Shown: positions 6,840-16,116, counted from the stretch's first letter. The stretch: 28,956 nucleotides of DNA from an uncultured Bacteroides sp. (GCA_900556845.1 USQO01000021.1:1-28956), one strand, 5' to 3'. Notes: generated by a model not told the origin, from the sequence alone. Numbers and translations: made by a program.

Positions 6840-9044
6840 ATGGAAACAGGACTCTTTTGGATTGTGCCGGCAGCTTCGGTTCTGGCACTGGTATTAGCCT
6901 GGTATTTTTATCGTCAGATGATGCAGGAGAGCGAAGGCACTCCCCTCATGATTAAAATTGCATCGCACGTGCGTAAAGGTGCCATGTCTTACTTGAAACA
7001 GCAATACAAGATTGTAGGTATGGTATTTCTGGCACTGGTGATTCTCTTCTCCATCATGGCTTACGGATTTGACCTTCAGAACCACTGGGTTCCGATTGCC
7101 TTTCTCACCGGCGGTTTCTTCTCCGGACTGTCCGGCTATCTGGGTATGAAAACTGCTACTTATGCTTCGGCCAGAACAGCCAACGCGGCACGGAGCTCGC
7201 TGAACAAAGGACTGCAAGTGGCATTCCGAAGCGGTGCCGTAATGGGACTGGTTGTGGTAGGTTTGGGACTGTTCGATATTTCATTCTGGTACCTGTTGCT
7301 GGATAAATGTATCCCCGATGATACCATGAACCCCACCGCCAAACTCTGTATCATCACAACCACCATGCTGACCTTTGGTATGGGAGCCTCTACACAAGCC
7401 TTGTTTGCCCGTGTAGGAGGAGGTATTTATACAAAGGCTGCCGACGTGGGAGCCGACCTTGTGGGAAAGGTTGAAGCAGGAATTCCGGAAGATGACCCGC
7501 GAAATCCTGCCACCATTGCCGACAACGTGGGCGACAATGTAGGCGATGTAGCCGGAATGGGTGCCGACCTGTACGAGTCTTATTGTGGTTCTATCCTTGC
7601 CACAGCCGCCTTAGGTGCCGCAGCTTTCATTGGTACAGGCAATACCGAAATGCAGTTCAAGGCTGTAATTGCCCCCATGCTGATTGCCGCTATCGGTATC
7701 GTGCTTTCCATCATCGGTATCTTTGCCGTACGGACCAAAGAGGATGCCGGCATGAAGCAGTTGCTCAATGCACTGGGTTTTGGTACAAATCTCAGCTCTG
7801 TACTTATCGTCATTGCTACTTTCCTGATTTTATGGGTATTGGGTATACAGAACTGGCTGTACATCTCTATGGCTGTGGTTGTAGGTCTCATCGTGGGTAT
7901 CGTTATCGGACGGTCTACTGAATATTACACCTCACAGTCCTACCGTCCAACCCAGCAGTTGTCCGAGAGTGGAAAAACAGGACCGGCTACGGTTATCATC
8001 TCCGGAATCGGATTGGGAATGATTTCTACCACTATCCCTGTCATAGCCGTTGTAGCAGGCATCATCCTCTCCTACTGGCTGGCATCCGGTTTCGACTTTG
8101 CCAATATAGGTATGGGACTTTACGGCATCGGCATTGCAGCCGTAGGTATGCTGTCTACATTGGGCATCACACTGGCAACCGATGCTTACGGTCCGATAGC
8201 AGACAATGCCGGAGGAAATGCCGAAATGAGCGGACTGGGAGCTGAAGTAAGAAAGCGTACCGATGCTCTGGACTCACTGGGAAATACCACCGCTGCTACC
8301 GGAAAAGGATTTGCCATCGGCTCTGCAGCCCTCACCGGACTGGCTCTGCTGGCATCGTATATCGAAGAAATTCGTATCGGCCTGTCCCGACTGGGTACAG
8401 AAGTATTGGAACTGCCCGGAGGCGGTAGCGTAAATGTCCACAATGCAACATTTACCGACTTTATGTTCTACTATGATGTTACGCTTATGAATCCCAAAGT
8501 ACTCTCGGGCATGTTCGTAGGTAGCATGATGGCTTTCTTATTCTGCGGATTGACCATGAATGCTGTAGGACGTGCTGCCGCACACATGGTAGAAGAAGTC
8601 CGCAGACAATTCCGCGAAATTAAAGGCATCCTTACCGGAGAAGCCGAACCCGATTATGCACGCTGCGTACAGATTTCTACCAAAGGAGCACAGCGCGAAA
8701 TGATTTTCCCGTCACTGCTGGCCATTGCAGCTCCTATCATCACAGGTTTGCTGTTTGGAGTGCCGGGCGTTATCGGACTGCTGATTGGTGGTTTGTCCTC
8801 GGGATTTGTACTTGCCATTTTTATGGCCAACTCGGGTGGTGCATGGGATAATGCCAAGAAGTACGTAGAAGAAGGTAATTTTGGCGGTAAAGGCAGTGAA
8901 GTACACAAGGCCACCGTTGTTGGCGATACCGTGGGCGACCCCTTCAAGGACACCTCCGGCCCTAGCCTGAATATTCTTATCAAGCTGATGAGTATGGTGG
9001 CAATTGTGATGGCCGGACTGACCGTGAGCTGGAGCCTATTCTAA
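6840..9044 (+). CDS. hppA: Membrane pyrophosphatase, predicted Na+,H+-translocating and K+-dependent
   Basis: A 734-residue polytopic inner-membrane ion pump that couples hydrolysis of pyrophosphate to cation export. The substrate loop DVGADLVGKVEAG...DDPRNPATIADNVGDNVGD and the C-terminal DNAKKYVEEG and VVGDTVGDPFKDTSGP motifs are intact. GNTTAATGKG has Ala where K+-independent enzymes have Lys, so K+ activation is predicted. Thr90, Phe94, Asp146 and Met176 are all present at the numbering I recall for B. vulgatus Na+,H+-PPase, so it should move both ions. It is a single gene with its own promoter, divergent from the ABC-F gene. Family is certain; ion specificity is inferred from these residues. 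Confidence 0.96.
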   Translation: METGLFWIVPAASVLALVLAWYFYRQMMQESEGTPLMIKIASHVRKGAMSYLKQQYKIVGMVFLALVILFSIMAYGFDLQNHWVPIAFLTGGFFSGLSGYLGMKTATYASARTANAARSSLNKGLQVAFRSGAVMGLVVVGLGLFDISFWYLLLDKCIPDDTMNPTAKLCIITTTMLTFGMGASTQALFARVGGGIYTKAADVGADLVGKVEAGIPEDDPRNPATIADNVGDNVGDVAGMGADLYESYCGSILATAALGAAAFIGTGNTEMQFKAVIAPMLIAAIGIVLSIIGIFAVRTKEDAGMKQLLNALGFGTNLSSVLIVIATFLILWVLGIQNWLYISMAVVVGLIVGIVIGRSTEYYTSQSYRPTQQLSESGKTGPATVIISGIGLGMISTTIPVIAVVAGIILSYWLASGFDFANIGMGLYGIGIAAVGMLSTLGITLATDAYGPIADNAGGNAEMSGLGAEVRKRTDALDSLGNTTAATGKGFAIGSAALTGLALLASYIEEIRIGLSRLGTEVLELPGGGSVNVHNATFTDFMFYYDVTLMNPKVLSGMFVGSMMAFLFCGLTMNAVGRAAAHMVEEVRRQFREIKGILTGEAEPDYARCVQISTKGAQREMIFPSLLAIAAPIITGLLFGVPGVIGLLIGGLSSGFVLAIFMANSGGAWDNAKKYVEEGNFGGKGSEVHKATVVGDTVGDPFKDTSGPSLNILIKLMSMVAIVMAGLTVSWSLF

Positions 9045-9192
9045 AAAACGGTCTGCAGGAAGTACAGCATTGCAATGACAAAGCTGCTGCACAAAAACGA
9101 TAAACCTTCATCACACATGTGACAAATTTTTACTACTACAGTGAAGTGATTAACATACACTGACTTTTGGTTCAACATTAAAACATGTCGTA

Positions 9193-9233
9193 TAAGCCGT
9201 CTGGACAACATTTACTGCTGTCCGGACGGCTTA
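9193..9233. terminator. Long hairpin downstream of hppA
   Basis: TAAGCCGTCTGGACA (9193-9207) pairs with TGTCCGGACGGCTTA (9219-9233): 15 bp with one G-T wobble and an 11-nt loop. No clear T-run follows, so it may be a weak terminator or a 3'-end stabiliser of the hppA transcript. It lies upstream of the promoter of the next gene. The rest of 9045-9192 shows nothing I recognise. Confidence 0.6.
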
Positions 9234-9281
9234 ATTCATGCCAAAAAAACTTGAATATTCGGTTTTTAGCATATAAAATGG

Positions 9282-9289
9282 TATATTTG
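9282..9289 (+). promoter_or_regulatory. -7 box for the kinase-like gene
   Basis: TATATTTG matches TAnnTTTG and ends 24 nt before the ATG at 9314. This placement supports that ATG over the open frame reaching back to 9185. Confidence 0.65.
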
Positions 9290-9313
9290 CGAAAAACTAA
9301 AAAGACAACAAGT

Positions 9314-10780
9314 ATGAAAAAATATATCTATATAGCTTTTTTGTGTATAACGGTTTCTCTTTCTGAAACAGCCACCGCCCAAACGACTGCTTCCAGCAAG
9401 TTCAGCCAATATGTCGCCCAGCAAAATTATCCGGCTGCTATTGCTGAAGGAATCCGCCTCAGTCAAACCAACTCGCAAAATGGTTTATGGGCAGAAGCGT
9501 TTACCGTTTGCCGAACCATGAATGCAATACTGGACCAGGCCGAACAAAACGGTCAGAACCGGAATTATCTGCTGCGTTACCAAATCAGCAAGGAACGGCT
9601 GCGCCTTTATACACGCATCCGCAAGCAACCTAACTGTGAGGATCTGATAAAGGAACTAAAAGTTATTGCCGATAAGATTAATACAGACTCTATCAAAGAA
9701 GACTTGTTGCGCACGGAAGCTGACGTTTACATGCACTTTAACGAAACAGCCAGAAGTCTGGAATGCTTCCGCCAAATCATCAGTTTAAAAACTACAGGAA
9801 AAGAAGAGAAAGAAATTCGCTCTTGCTTTGAAAACATGCTTCAAGAAGCCCGTGAAGGCAACCAAGTTTTACTTGCTTCCGAACTGGAAAAACTGTATGG
9901 CAGATGGCAGGACTCTATCAAAGCTGTAAAAACGGTGTCTGAGATGAACCGTATCCAGAGCGAATATGCCAAGACTCAAGAGACATTGGAAGAAAAAGAA
10001 AATTCACTCAATACCCGCCTCGTTATTATATGGGTGGTAAGTATTATAGCTTTATGTCTGGCAGCAGCCTTGGCGTTCGTAGGCTTGTTATTAATCAAAG
10101 CATTGCGCAACGGCAAAAAACTAGAACAAAGTCTTGCTATAGCCAACGACAACAATATTCAGAAATCGAATTTCATTCAGAATATGGGTAAACAGCTTTC
10201 ACCTGCTATCAATGTCATTAAGAATGAAAGCAATCGGATAGCAGGAGCAAACCGATTGCAGGCAACAACCCAAGGTATCTGCAATTTAATTGCAGATATG
10301 GAAACTTATTTTGAGTTGGAAAATACAAGAGAAGAGCATTATCCTACCAAAAACATTCAGGCTGCTGTTTTCTGCAATGCAGTGATGGAGAAAGCAAAAG
10401 CATACATCAAAGCTGGTGTGGAAACCAAAGTAGAAGCCCCTAACGTACAGATTAAAGGTAATACCGAAGCACTCGAAAAAATTCTTATGCACCTGCTCTA
10501 CAATGCTGCCATGCATACAGAAAGTGGAAAAATAGCACTGGAATTCAGAAAGAGAGGAGCACGAACCCTTCAGTTTCTGGTCACTGATACCGGTTGCGGC
10601 ATTCCTGTAGAAAAACAAGAGCAACTAATGCAGCCGTTTACCCAAATTGCAGATTTGACAAAGGGTAGCGGACTGGGACTTCCTACTTGTAACCTGATGG
10701 CATATAAAATGAATGGAGCACTTACACTGGATACTTCCTACAAGAAAGGTGCACGGTTCATTCTGGAAATCCATGTCTGA
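9314..10780 (+). CDS. Orphan histidine-kinase-like membrane protein lacking the H-box His
   Basis: A 488-residue protein with a signal peptide (MKKYIYIAFLCITVSLS, cleavage near TATAQ), a helical TPR-like periplasmic region (about 25-215), a coiled-coil stretch with many Glu and Lys, a membrane helix near 232-263, then a HisKA-like helix and a HATPase domain. Where kinases have N-M-S-H-E-L-R-T-P, this protein has NMGKQLSPA with Lys293 in place of His. The ATP site looks intact: Asn397 (LLYNAA), Asp425 in DTGCGIP, and GSGLGLPTC. No response regulator is adjacent. It may therefore bind or hydrolyse ATP without autophosphorylation at the usual residue, or act as a scaffold. The start at 9314 gives a clean signal peptide; the upstream frame overlaps the hairpin. 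The family call is firm, the function open. Confidence 0.87.
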   Translation: MKKYIYIAFLCITVSLSETATAQTTASSKFSQYVAQQNYPAAIAEGIRLSQTNSQNGLWAEAFTVCRTMNAILDQAEQNGQNRNYLLRYQISKERLRLYTRIRKQPNCEDLIKELKVIADKINTDSIKEDLLRTEADVYMHFNETARSLECFRQIISLKTTGKEEKEIRSCFENMLQEAREGNQVLLASELEKLYGRWQDSIKAVKTVSEMNRIQSEYAKTQETLEEKENSLNTRLVIIWVVSIIALCLAAALAFVGLLLIKALRNGKKLEQSLAIANDNNIQKSNFIQNMGKQLSPAINVIKNESNRIAGANRLQATTQGICNLIADMETYFELENTREEHYPTKNIQAAVFCNAVMEKAKAYIKAGVETKVEAPNVQIKGNTEALEKILMHLLYNAAMHTESGKIALEFRKRGARTLQFLVTDTGCGIPVEKQEQLMQPFTQIADLTKGSGLGLPTCNLMAYKMNGALTLDTSYKKGARFILEIHV

Positions 10781-10810
10781 ACAGGATTTTCACCAATGAT
10801 ATAAATACAA

Positions 10811-10855
10811 AAAAAAGAACCTGTCTTTTCATCACGAATCGACAGGTTCTTTTTT
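10811..10855. terminator. Bidirectional terminator between kinase-like gene and glmM
   Basis: A perfect 15-bp inverted repeat, AAAAAAGAACCTGTC (10811-10825) with GACAGGTTCTTTTTT (10841-10855). The A and T tracts on either side suit both converging genes. Confidence 0.92.
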
Positions 10856-10883
10856 ATATCGAAGAAGTCAAACTATATCAAAA

Positions 10884-12272
10884 TTATTTTGCCAGACTGT
10901 AAACGATATCCATAATCTGTTTACCCAATTCATCGGCAGCTTCCATAGTAGAAGCTTCAGAATATACACGAATGATAGGCTCTGTATTACTCTTGCGCAA
11001 GTGTACCCATTTATCCGGGAAATCAATTTTTACACCATCAATATCGTTTATCTCCTCATTCTTATACAGTTCTTTCACTTTTGCCAGAATAGCGTCAACA
11101 TCTGTTTCCGGAGTAAGGTCAATACGATTTTTTGCAATATAATAAGTAGGATATGAAGCACGAAGCTCGGTTACTTTCTTTCCTTCGTGTGCCAGATGGC
11201 TCAAGAACAAAGCAATGCCCACCAGTGCATCACGGCCGTAATGGCTTTCCGGATAGATTACTCCTCCGTTACCCTCACCGCCAATCACTGCATGCGTATC
11301 TTTCATCTTTGTCACAACATTTACCTCACCTACAGCCGAAGCGTTGTATTGCTGGCCATATTTACGGGTTACATCGCGCAAAGCACGGGTAGAACTCAAG
11401 TTAGATACGGTATTTCCCGGTGTATGCTTCAATACGTAATCGGCAACAGTAACCAGTGTGTATTCTTCACCGTACATTGTTCCGTCTTCACAAATCATAG
11501 CCAGACGGTCTACATCCGGGTCAACTACAAAAGCAACATCTGCTTTTCCGCCTTTCATCAGATTCATGATGTCACCCAGATTCTTTTCAAGCGGTTCCGG
11601 ATTATGCTGGAAATCGCCTGTAGGCTCACAATAAAGTTTTTCTACATGCTGTACTCCCAGACGTTCGAGCAGTTGAGGAAGAATAATACCACCTACAGAG
11701 TTTACACAATCAATAGCAACACGGAAATTGGCTTTACGAATTGCTTCTACGTCGACCAATTTCAGAGCCAGCACGCTGTCAATATGTTTTTCGTTATACG
11801 AATTATCTTCTGTGTATTTGCCAATATGATCGATGTCTGCATATTCGAAAGCTTCAGCTTCAGCAATACGGAGTACTTCGTTACCCTCTGCAGCATTCAA
11901 GAATTCACCGTGTTCGTTCAGCAATTTCAAGGCATTCCACTGACGAGGATTATGGCTTGCAGTAAGGATAATACCTCCACAAGCACCTGCCATAGTTACA
12001 GCAAGCTCAGTTGTAGGTGTGGAAGCCAATCCGATATTAAGGACATCGAACCCCATTCCCATCAACGTACCACATACTACATTCTTCACCATTTCGCCCG
12101 AGATACGTGCGTCACGGCCGACTACAATGGTATTGCTTTTTGCTGTAGTTGTTTTACGAATCAATGTGGCATAAGCCGATGTAAACTTAACAATATCCAG
12201 CGGATTCAGTCCTTCGCCTGCATGACCGCCTATTGTTCCTCTAATTCCGGAAATAGATTTGATTAGCGTCAT
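10884..12272 (-). CDS. glmM: Phosphoglucosamine mutase (phosphohexomutase family)
   Basis: A 462-residue cytoplasmic enzyme that interconverts glucosamine-6-phosphate and glucosamine-1-phosphate on the path to UDP-GlcNAc for peptidoglycan and LPS. Motifs of the alpha-D-phosphohexomutase family occur in order: active Ser106 in TASHNP, metal loop DPDVDR, sugar loop GEGNGG, and the phosphate-binding RKSNTEPIIRV near the C-terminus. The residues after TASHNP (RQWNALK) differ from the DNGIK of E. coli GlmM, so phosphomannomutase activity cannot be excluded. It begins 8 nt after the DUF4827 gene and is probably co-transcribed with it. Confidence 0.87.
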   Translation of the reverse strand: MTLIKSISGIRGTIGGHAGEGLNPLDIVKFTSAYATLIRKTTTAKSNTIVVGRDARISGEMVKNVVCGTLMGMGFDVLNIGLASTPTTELAVTMAGACGGIILTASHNPRQWNALKLLNEHGEFLNAAEGNEVLRIAEAEAFEYADIDHIGKYTEDNSYNEKHIDSVLALKLVDVEAIRKANFRVAIDCVNSVGGIILPQLLERLGVQHVEKLYCEPTGDFQHNPEPLEKNLGDIMNLMKGGKADVAFVVDPDVDRLAMICEDGTMYGEEYTLVTVADYVLKHTPGNTVSNLSSTRALRDVTRKYGQQYNASAVGEVNVVTKMKDTHAVIGGEGNGGVIYPESHYGRDALVGIALFLSHLAHEGKKVTELRASYPTYYIAKNRIDLTPETDVDAILAKVKELYKNEEINDIDGVKIDFPDKWVHLRKSNTEPIIRVYSEASTMEAADELGKQIMDIVYSLAK

Positions 12273-12280
12273 AATATTAA

Positions 12281-12913
12281 TTAAAAAGGTTGATAAGTAA
12301 TTTCATAATAACATGGATATACATAGTCGATGGCATCCATCTGTCCCTGGCTGTGAGGAACAATCAGACGTACACGGGCAATATTCTCTGCACTATATGT
12401 ACGTACCGGTGTAAGATAATTCAATGGTACAAGCCATCCCGAAGGAACCGAAGTACCGTAATAAGACATCATAGATGTGCTTGTAAAAGTAGCAGTATAA
12501 GAGTCTTCGCTCTTGGTACAAACAATCTCATCGGGAATTGTTGCATTGATATTTGTAGACAATGTATCTCCTGTTTTAATTGAGACTTCCAGATAGCGGG
12601 CCAGCAAAGTATGACGACCGTCTTCCAGTTTCTTTCCTGCTTCACCGTTTTCTTTACGGCCTTTTTGTATAATCTGCATATACACGCCGCTATCATCAAA
12701 CAGCACAAACTCATTCTTGGCTGTATCGGTTGTTTCATTCTGCGCTTTAAAAGCTTGCTCCGAAATTACCTGAATGTTTTCTTCATTAATGAAGTTATTG
12801 ATGGCATCTCTTTCTTCCTCTTTCATTTCGGCGTATGTTTTTGTATCATCACAACTATGAAAGAACAGACCGATACCCATTAAAACAAAAGCTATTAAAA
12901 TATTCTTTTTCAT
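12281..12913 (-). CDS. DUF4827 lipoprotein
   Basis: A 210-residue predicted lipoprotein. The signal MKKNILIAFVLMGIGLFFHSC ends at lipobox Cys21, followed by Asp-Asp. The mature part starts with a charged helical segment (to about residue 65) and continues as a beta-rich domain that resembles DUF4827, a family of unknown function found in Bacteroidales. I recognise no catalytic motif. It lies between the DHH phosphoesterase and glmM, 8 nt from glmM, which suggests an envelope-linked role; that is inference only. Confidence 0.8.
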   Translation of the reverse strand: MKKNILIAFVLMGIGLFFHSCDDTKTYAEMKEEERDAINNFINEENIQVISEQAFKAQNETTDTAKNEFVLFDDSGVYMQIIQKGRKENGEAGKKLEDGRHTLLARYLEVSIKTGDTLSTNINATIPDEIVCTKSEDSYTATFTSTSMMSYYGTSVPSGWLVPLNYLTPVRTYSAENIARVRLIVPHSQGQMDAIDYVYPCYYEITYQPF

Positions 12914-12988
12914 GTACTAAATATATTATTCCGGAAGCGAAGGTAATAATTCGCACAGAAATACACCTTCTGTTTTCTTCCTATTATA

Positions 12989-12996
12989 CAAAAATA
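12989..12996 (-). promoter_or_regulatory. Possible -7 box for DUF4827-glmM
   Basis: Minus-strand TATTTTTG ends 75 nt before the DUF4827 ATG and sits right after the stop of the upstream DHH gene. The fit to TAnnTTTG is full, but the sequence is AT-rich and the leader would be long. Confidence 0.4.
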
Positions 12997-12997
12997 A

Positions 12998-14038
12998 CTA
13001 TTTTTTTGCGACCAGCATTTTTTCGTATTTCACCAAGGCTTGCTTGAACAAGTTTACAGCTTCTTCCATAGGGCCATAAAATTCACCACCAGAAGCATTC
13101 AGGTGTCCTCCTCCGTTAAAGAACTCTGCAGCTACCTTGTTGCAAGGAAAATCTCCAACTGAGCGCAAGGAAATCTTTATCATCTGGCGTTCTGCATCTT
13201 CACGCAAGAAAGCTGAAAAGCAAACATCTTTTATTGACAGGGGCATGTTGACAAAGCCTTCGGTATCTCCTTTGTTACAATGAAACTTCTGCTGTTCGGC
13301 AGCATCCAATGTTATCAAAGCCGATGAGAATTGAGGATATACAACCATTTTCTCATAAAGCACATACCCCATCAGGCGCAAACGGCTTTCAGAGTAGGTA
13401 TTGAATACTTTTCGGTAAATTTCGTCTTTATCAATGCCCTTGGATATCAGTTCACTGATAATGAAATAGATTTCCTGTTTATTGGAATTATAGGTAAACC
13501 CCCCCGTATCGGTCATCATACCTGTATAAATACACTCTGCCGTTTCTTTAGTGATATCTTCAAAATAACCCAGACGGCATATCAGCCGAAACACGAGCTC
13601 GGAGGTAGAAGATATATCAGGATGTGATATAGTTATGCGGCAGAAAGGCTCTGGATTCAGATGGTGATCAATCATCATCTTACGGGCAGGTGAAGCTGCT
13701 ACAACATCTTTCATTTCTGCAATGCGAGACAAAGCATTAAAGTCAAGGCAACATATTACATCGGCCTCCATAATCAGCTTATCTGCAAATTCGGCATATT
13801 TATCATAACGGATAATATCCTTAGCTCCAGGCATCCATCTGAAAAAATCGGGAAATGCATTGGGGACAATCACATTTACGTTTTTTTCTTGTCCGCATAA
13901 AAAGTGATACAACCCTAATGAAGAACCCAATGCATCTCCGTCAGGAGAAACATGAGTTACAATTACAATCTTTTCTGCACGTTCCAACCATTTTTCGGCA
14001 TGGTCTATATTAGCCTGTAATATAACTTTTGTCAGCAT
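12998..14038 (-). CDS. nrnA: DHH/DHHA1 phosphoesterase (NrnA-type oligoribonuclease / pAp phosphatase)
   Basis: A 346-residue cytoplasmic enzyme expected to degrade very short RNA or (p)ApA-type dinucleotides and/or 3'-phosphoadenosine 5'-phosphate. The DHH domain motifs are present: HVSPDGDALGSSLGL near residue 30, CCLDFNALSRI near 100, and the namesake MIDHHLNP near 125. The C-terminal DHHA1 motif GGGHLNASGG lies near residue 310. Length matches NrnA proteins of about 310-345. It follows comEC by 83 nt, in which a promoter is visible. The preferred substrate cannot be told from sequence. Confidence 0.88.
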   Translation of the reverse strand: MLTKVILQANIDHAEKWLERAEKIVIVTHVSPDGDALGSSLGLYHFLCGQEKNVNVIVPNAFPDFFRWMPGAKDIIRYDKYAEFADKLIMEADVICCLDFNALSRIAEMKDVVAASPARKMMIDHHLNPEPFCRITISHPDISSTSELVFRLICRLGYFEDITKETAECIYTGMMTDTGGFTYNSNKQEIYFIISELISKGIDKDEIYRKVFNTYSESRLRLMGYVLYEKMVVYPQFSSALITLDAAEQQKFHCNKGDTEGFVNMPLSIKDVCFSAFLREDAERQMIKISLRSVGDFPCNKVAAEFFNGGGHLNASGGEFYGPMEEAVNLFKQALVKYEKMLVAKK

Positions 14039-14088
14039 ATTTATTTTTAACTTTTTACTCTTCTATACCACAATGATACTTAAAATTG

Positions 14089-14120
14089 CAAAGCTATAAA
14101 ATCTTGCCCGAATGCACAAC
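14089..14120 (-). promoter_or_regulatory. Promoter for the DHH phosphoesterase
   Basis: On the minus strand GTTG (14120-14117, 3 of 4 bases of TTTG), 20 nt, then TAGCTTTG (14096-14089). The -7 box is 50 nt before the ATG at 14038. Confidence 0.5.
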
Positions 14121-14121
14121 T

Positions 14122-16116
14122 TCAATAAAACTGTTTTTTTATTGGGACAGCATAAACTGCATTCTTTTCTATTGAAACATAGTCTGTTTGACTGTTTTTA
14201 CACTGTTCGGCCAACCGCATCTGCTGACTGATGGGTAACGAGGCATCCATTACTAGCTTTTTAAAAACAAACAACCGTTTCAAATCATTGAGGTCACCCT
14301 TAAATCCTCTACATAAAAACAAGTAATCAAGCTGCAACGGCGTTTTTTCTGTATACAAGTTCCTGCAGTCTTCAGAAAGTTTGCCAGTCAGTACTCCTCC
14401 CCTACTCAAAACAAAAGCATTATATGGTACTAGTTGCTCTGTATTACTCCCGTTTTGATAATATACTTCACGATTATAGAAAAGTATCCGAGGAGAAGCA
14501 TCAGAAGCAACAGTCTGCCTCCACTTTAACAGGCCAAAAAGATTAAGCCCTAGAAGCAAAACAATAAGTGTCCCAGGCCTATGAAAGCGGCAAAACTGAT
14601 AAGCAGTAAACAAAATTATAAAAAGGAATACAGCCTGTAGTGGAGTTACCCCAACATTTACAATATTAGCATAAGGTAAAGAAGCTATAAAAGAGATTCC
14701 ATTGACAAAAAAAGTAGACAGGTAGTTAAAGCATAACACAATCCAGCATTGAACTATCGGTATATAGCTTACCACCAAAACCAGCAATGCCAAAATAATT
14801 ATCAGAACGACTAAAGGCGCTACAAAAATATTTCCAATAATAAAATATAGCGGAAAAGTCCCAAAATAACAGCAAATCAAAGGGAAAGTACCCACTTGTG
14901 CAGCTAATGTAACGGCTATAGTGTCGTACAAGTACTTCAGAAGCGTATTACCTGACGGTAATTTAGAGCGGAAAAAAGGATAGAATAACAAGATTGTAAA
15001 AACCGCTGCAAACGAAAGTTGAAAACCGACATCGAATAAATAAAAAGGTTGGTAAACCAGCATCAGAAAAGCCGTAAGATACAAAACATGCCAGGTAGAC
15101 GAACGCTGCCCTATCAGCAAAGAAGACAAAAGATAGGCTGTCGTCATACACACAGCACGAACTACAGAAGGGACAAGCCCTGTGAGGAAAGCAAAAAACC
15201 AAAGCGCAAACAACACTCCAATTGTATGCAACCACTTGCCGGCAGGTAAAAAGAGTAAAGGACGAAGTACCAGCGACAATATAAAGTAAATGATACCAAT
15301 ATGCAACCCTGATATGGCAAGAACATGGCTCACTCCTGCTGCATTAAAAGCTGTTTTAATATCTTCTGTCAACAACTCTTTTTCTCCTAGAAGCAAAGCA
15401 GAGGTAACAGCCAAAACTTCGGGGAATAATCCGCTGCATTTTAATCTATCAGCCAGTTTTTCACGACATTGTAAAGCATACTGCCTGCATGTTAAATCTT
15501 CCGGCGCCGTAGTATCAACTTTCCAATGGCCACGATAGGCTAATCCAGTCGCCGTAATTCCCCGATAATATAAATACCGGGCATAATCAAATGAAAGATA
15601 AGGAGGTGTGGAAGGAGGCTCCAATTGTGCATAAAACTGCAGCTTAGCTCCAATATCAGGTCTGTCTTCTAACGAATCCCGGACAGCATAGAGTAGAACT
15701 TCACGATGCACCGGAGTGACAAGCCGTAACGAATCATCATAGTATTTTTCAACATATACTTTACATGCATATGTCTTATCCGTCAAAGAAGGATATTCAA
15801 GAACAGTCCCTTCATACAATAAAGACTTTTCAGGCCAGTTAAATTGCAGTTGCTGTGCTCTCCAATCTGTCCAAATTGTCCCACCGAACATAAAAACAAG
15901 CACAACAAACACGCCAAAGCATTTTCTTGAATAAAACTTTTGAGAATGGAAATAACTTAAGAAAAGTCCAACAAAACTACTGCCCAATGCAGCCAGCAAT
16001 ATCCACACAGGAAATGAATCGGGCAGCAATCTGTCTGATATAAAAATTCCGGCTGAAAATGCTATCATCAGCCGGAAAAAAGGATACGTAATATTCGAAG
16101 GGAAATTACTGTTCAT
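14122..16116 (-). CDS. comEC: ComEC/Rec2-family membrane protein with a degenerate C-terminal domain
   Basis: A 664-residue polytopic inner-membrane protein of the family that forms the DNA uptake channel in transformable bacteria. N-terminal membrane helices (to about residue 70) are followed by a DUF4131-like beta domain. The Competence domain comes next, with SHVLAISGLHIGIIYF near residue 250 and many helices up to about 540. The last 120 residues resemble the metallo-beta-lactamase nuclease domain of longer ComEC proteins but lack its metal ligands: LDYLFLCRGFKGDLNDL stands where the HxHxDH loop should be. It overlaps rpe by 11 nt (16106-16116), so they are co-transcribed. Natural transformation is not implied by this gene alone. 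Confidence 0.88.
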   Translation of the reverse strand: MNSNFPSNITYPFFRLMIAFSAGIFISDRLLPDSFPVWILLAALGSSFVGLFLSYFHSQKFYSRKCFGVFVVLVFMFGGTIWTDWRAQQLQFNWPEKSLLYEGTVLEYPSLTDKTYACKVYVEKYYDDSLRLVTPVHREVLLYAVRDSLEDRPDIGAKLQFYAQLEPPSTPPYLSFDYARYLYYRGITATGLAYRGHWKVDTTAPEDLTCRQYALQCREKLADRLKCSGLFPEVLAVTSALLLGEKELLTEDIKTAFNAAGVSHVLAISGLHIGIIYFILSLVLRPLLFLPAGKWLHTIGVLFALWFFAFLTGLVPSVVRAVCMTTAYLLSSLLIGQRSSTWHVLYLTAFLMLVYQPFYLFDVGFQLSFAAVFTILLFYPFFRSKLPSGNTLLKYLYDTIAVTLAAQVGTFPLICCYFGTFPLYFIIGNIFVAPLVVLIIILALLVLVVSYIPIVQCWIVLCFNYLSTFFVNGISFIASLPYANIVNVGVTPLQAVFLFIILFTAYQFCRFHRPGTLIVLLLGLNLFGLLKWRQTVASDASPRILFYNREVYYQNGSNTEQLVPYNAFVLSRGGVLTGKLSEDCRNLYTEKTPLQLDYLFLCRGFKGDLNDLKRLFVFKKLVMDASLPISQQMRLAEQCKNSQTDYVSIEKNAVYAVPIKKQFY

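Noticed and set aside
9112..9122. CRP-like palindrome around CACATGTG downstream of hppA
   Set aside because: The half-sites are not spaced as in a TGTGA-N6-TCACA site, and it does not sit at a promoter-proximal position.
9185..9313. N-terminal extension of the kinase-like protein from 9185
   Set aside because: It would be encoded by the hppA hairpin and the -7 box, and would hide the clear signal peptide that starts at 9314.
11187..12266. 359-codon plus-strand open frame opposite glmM
   Set aside because: It is a shadow of a well-supported enzyme gene. Its translation is Cys/His/Ser-rich and low in family likeness, with no promoter or ribosome site seen.
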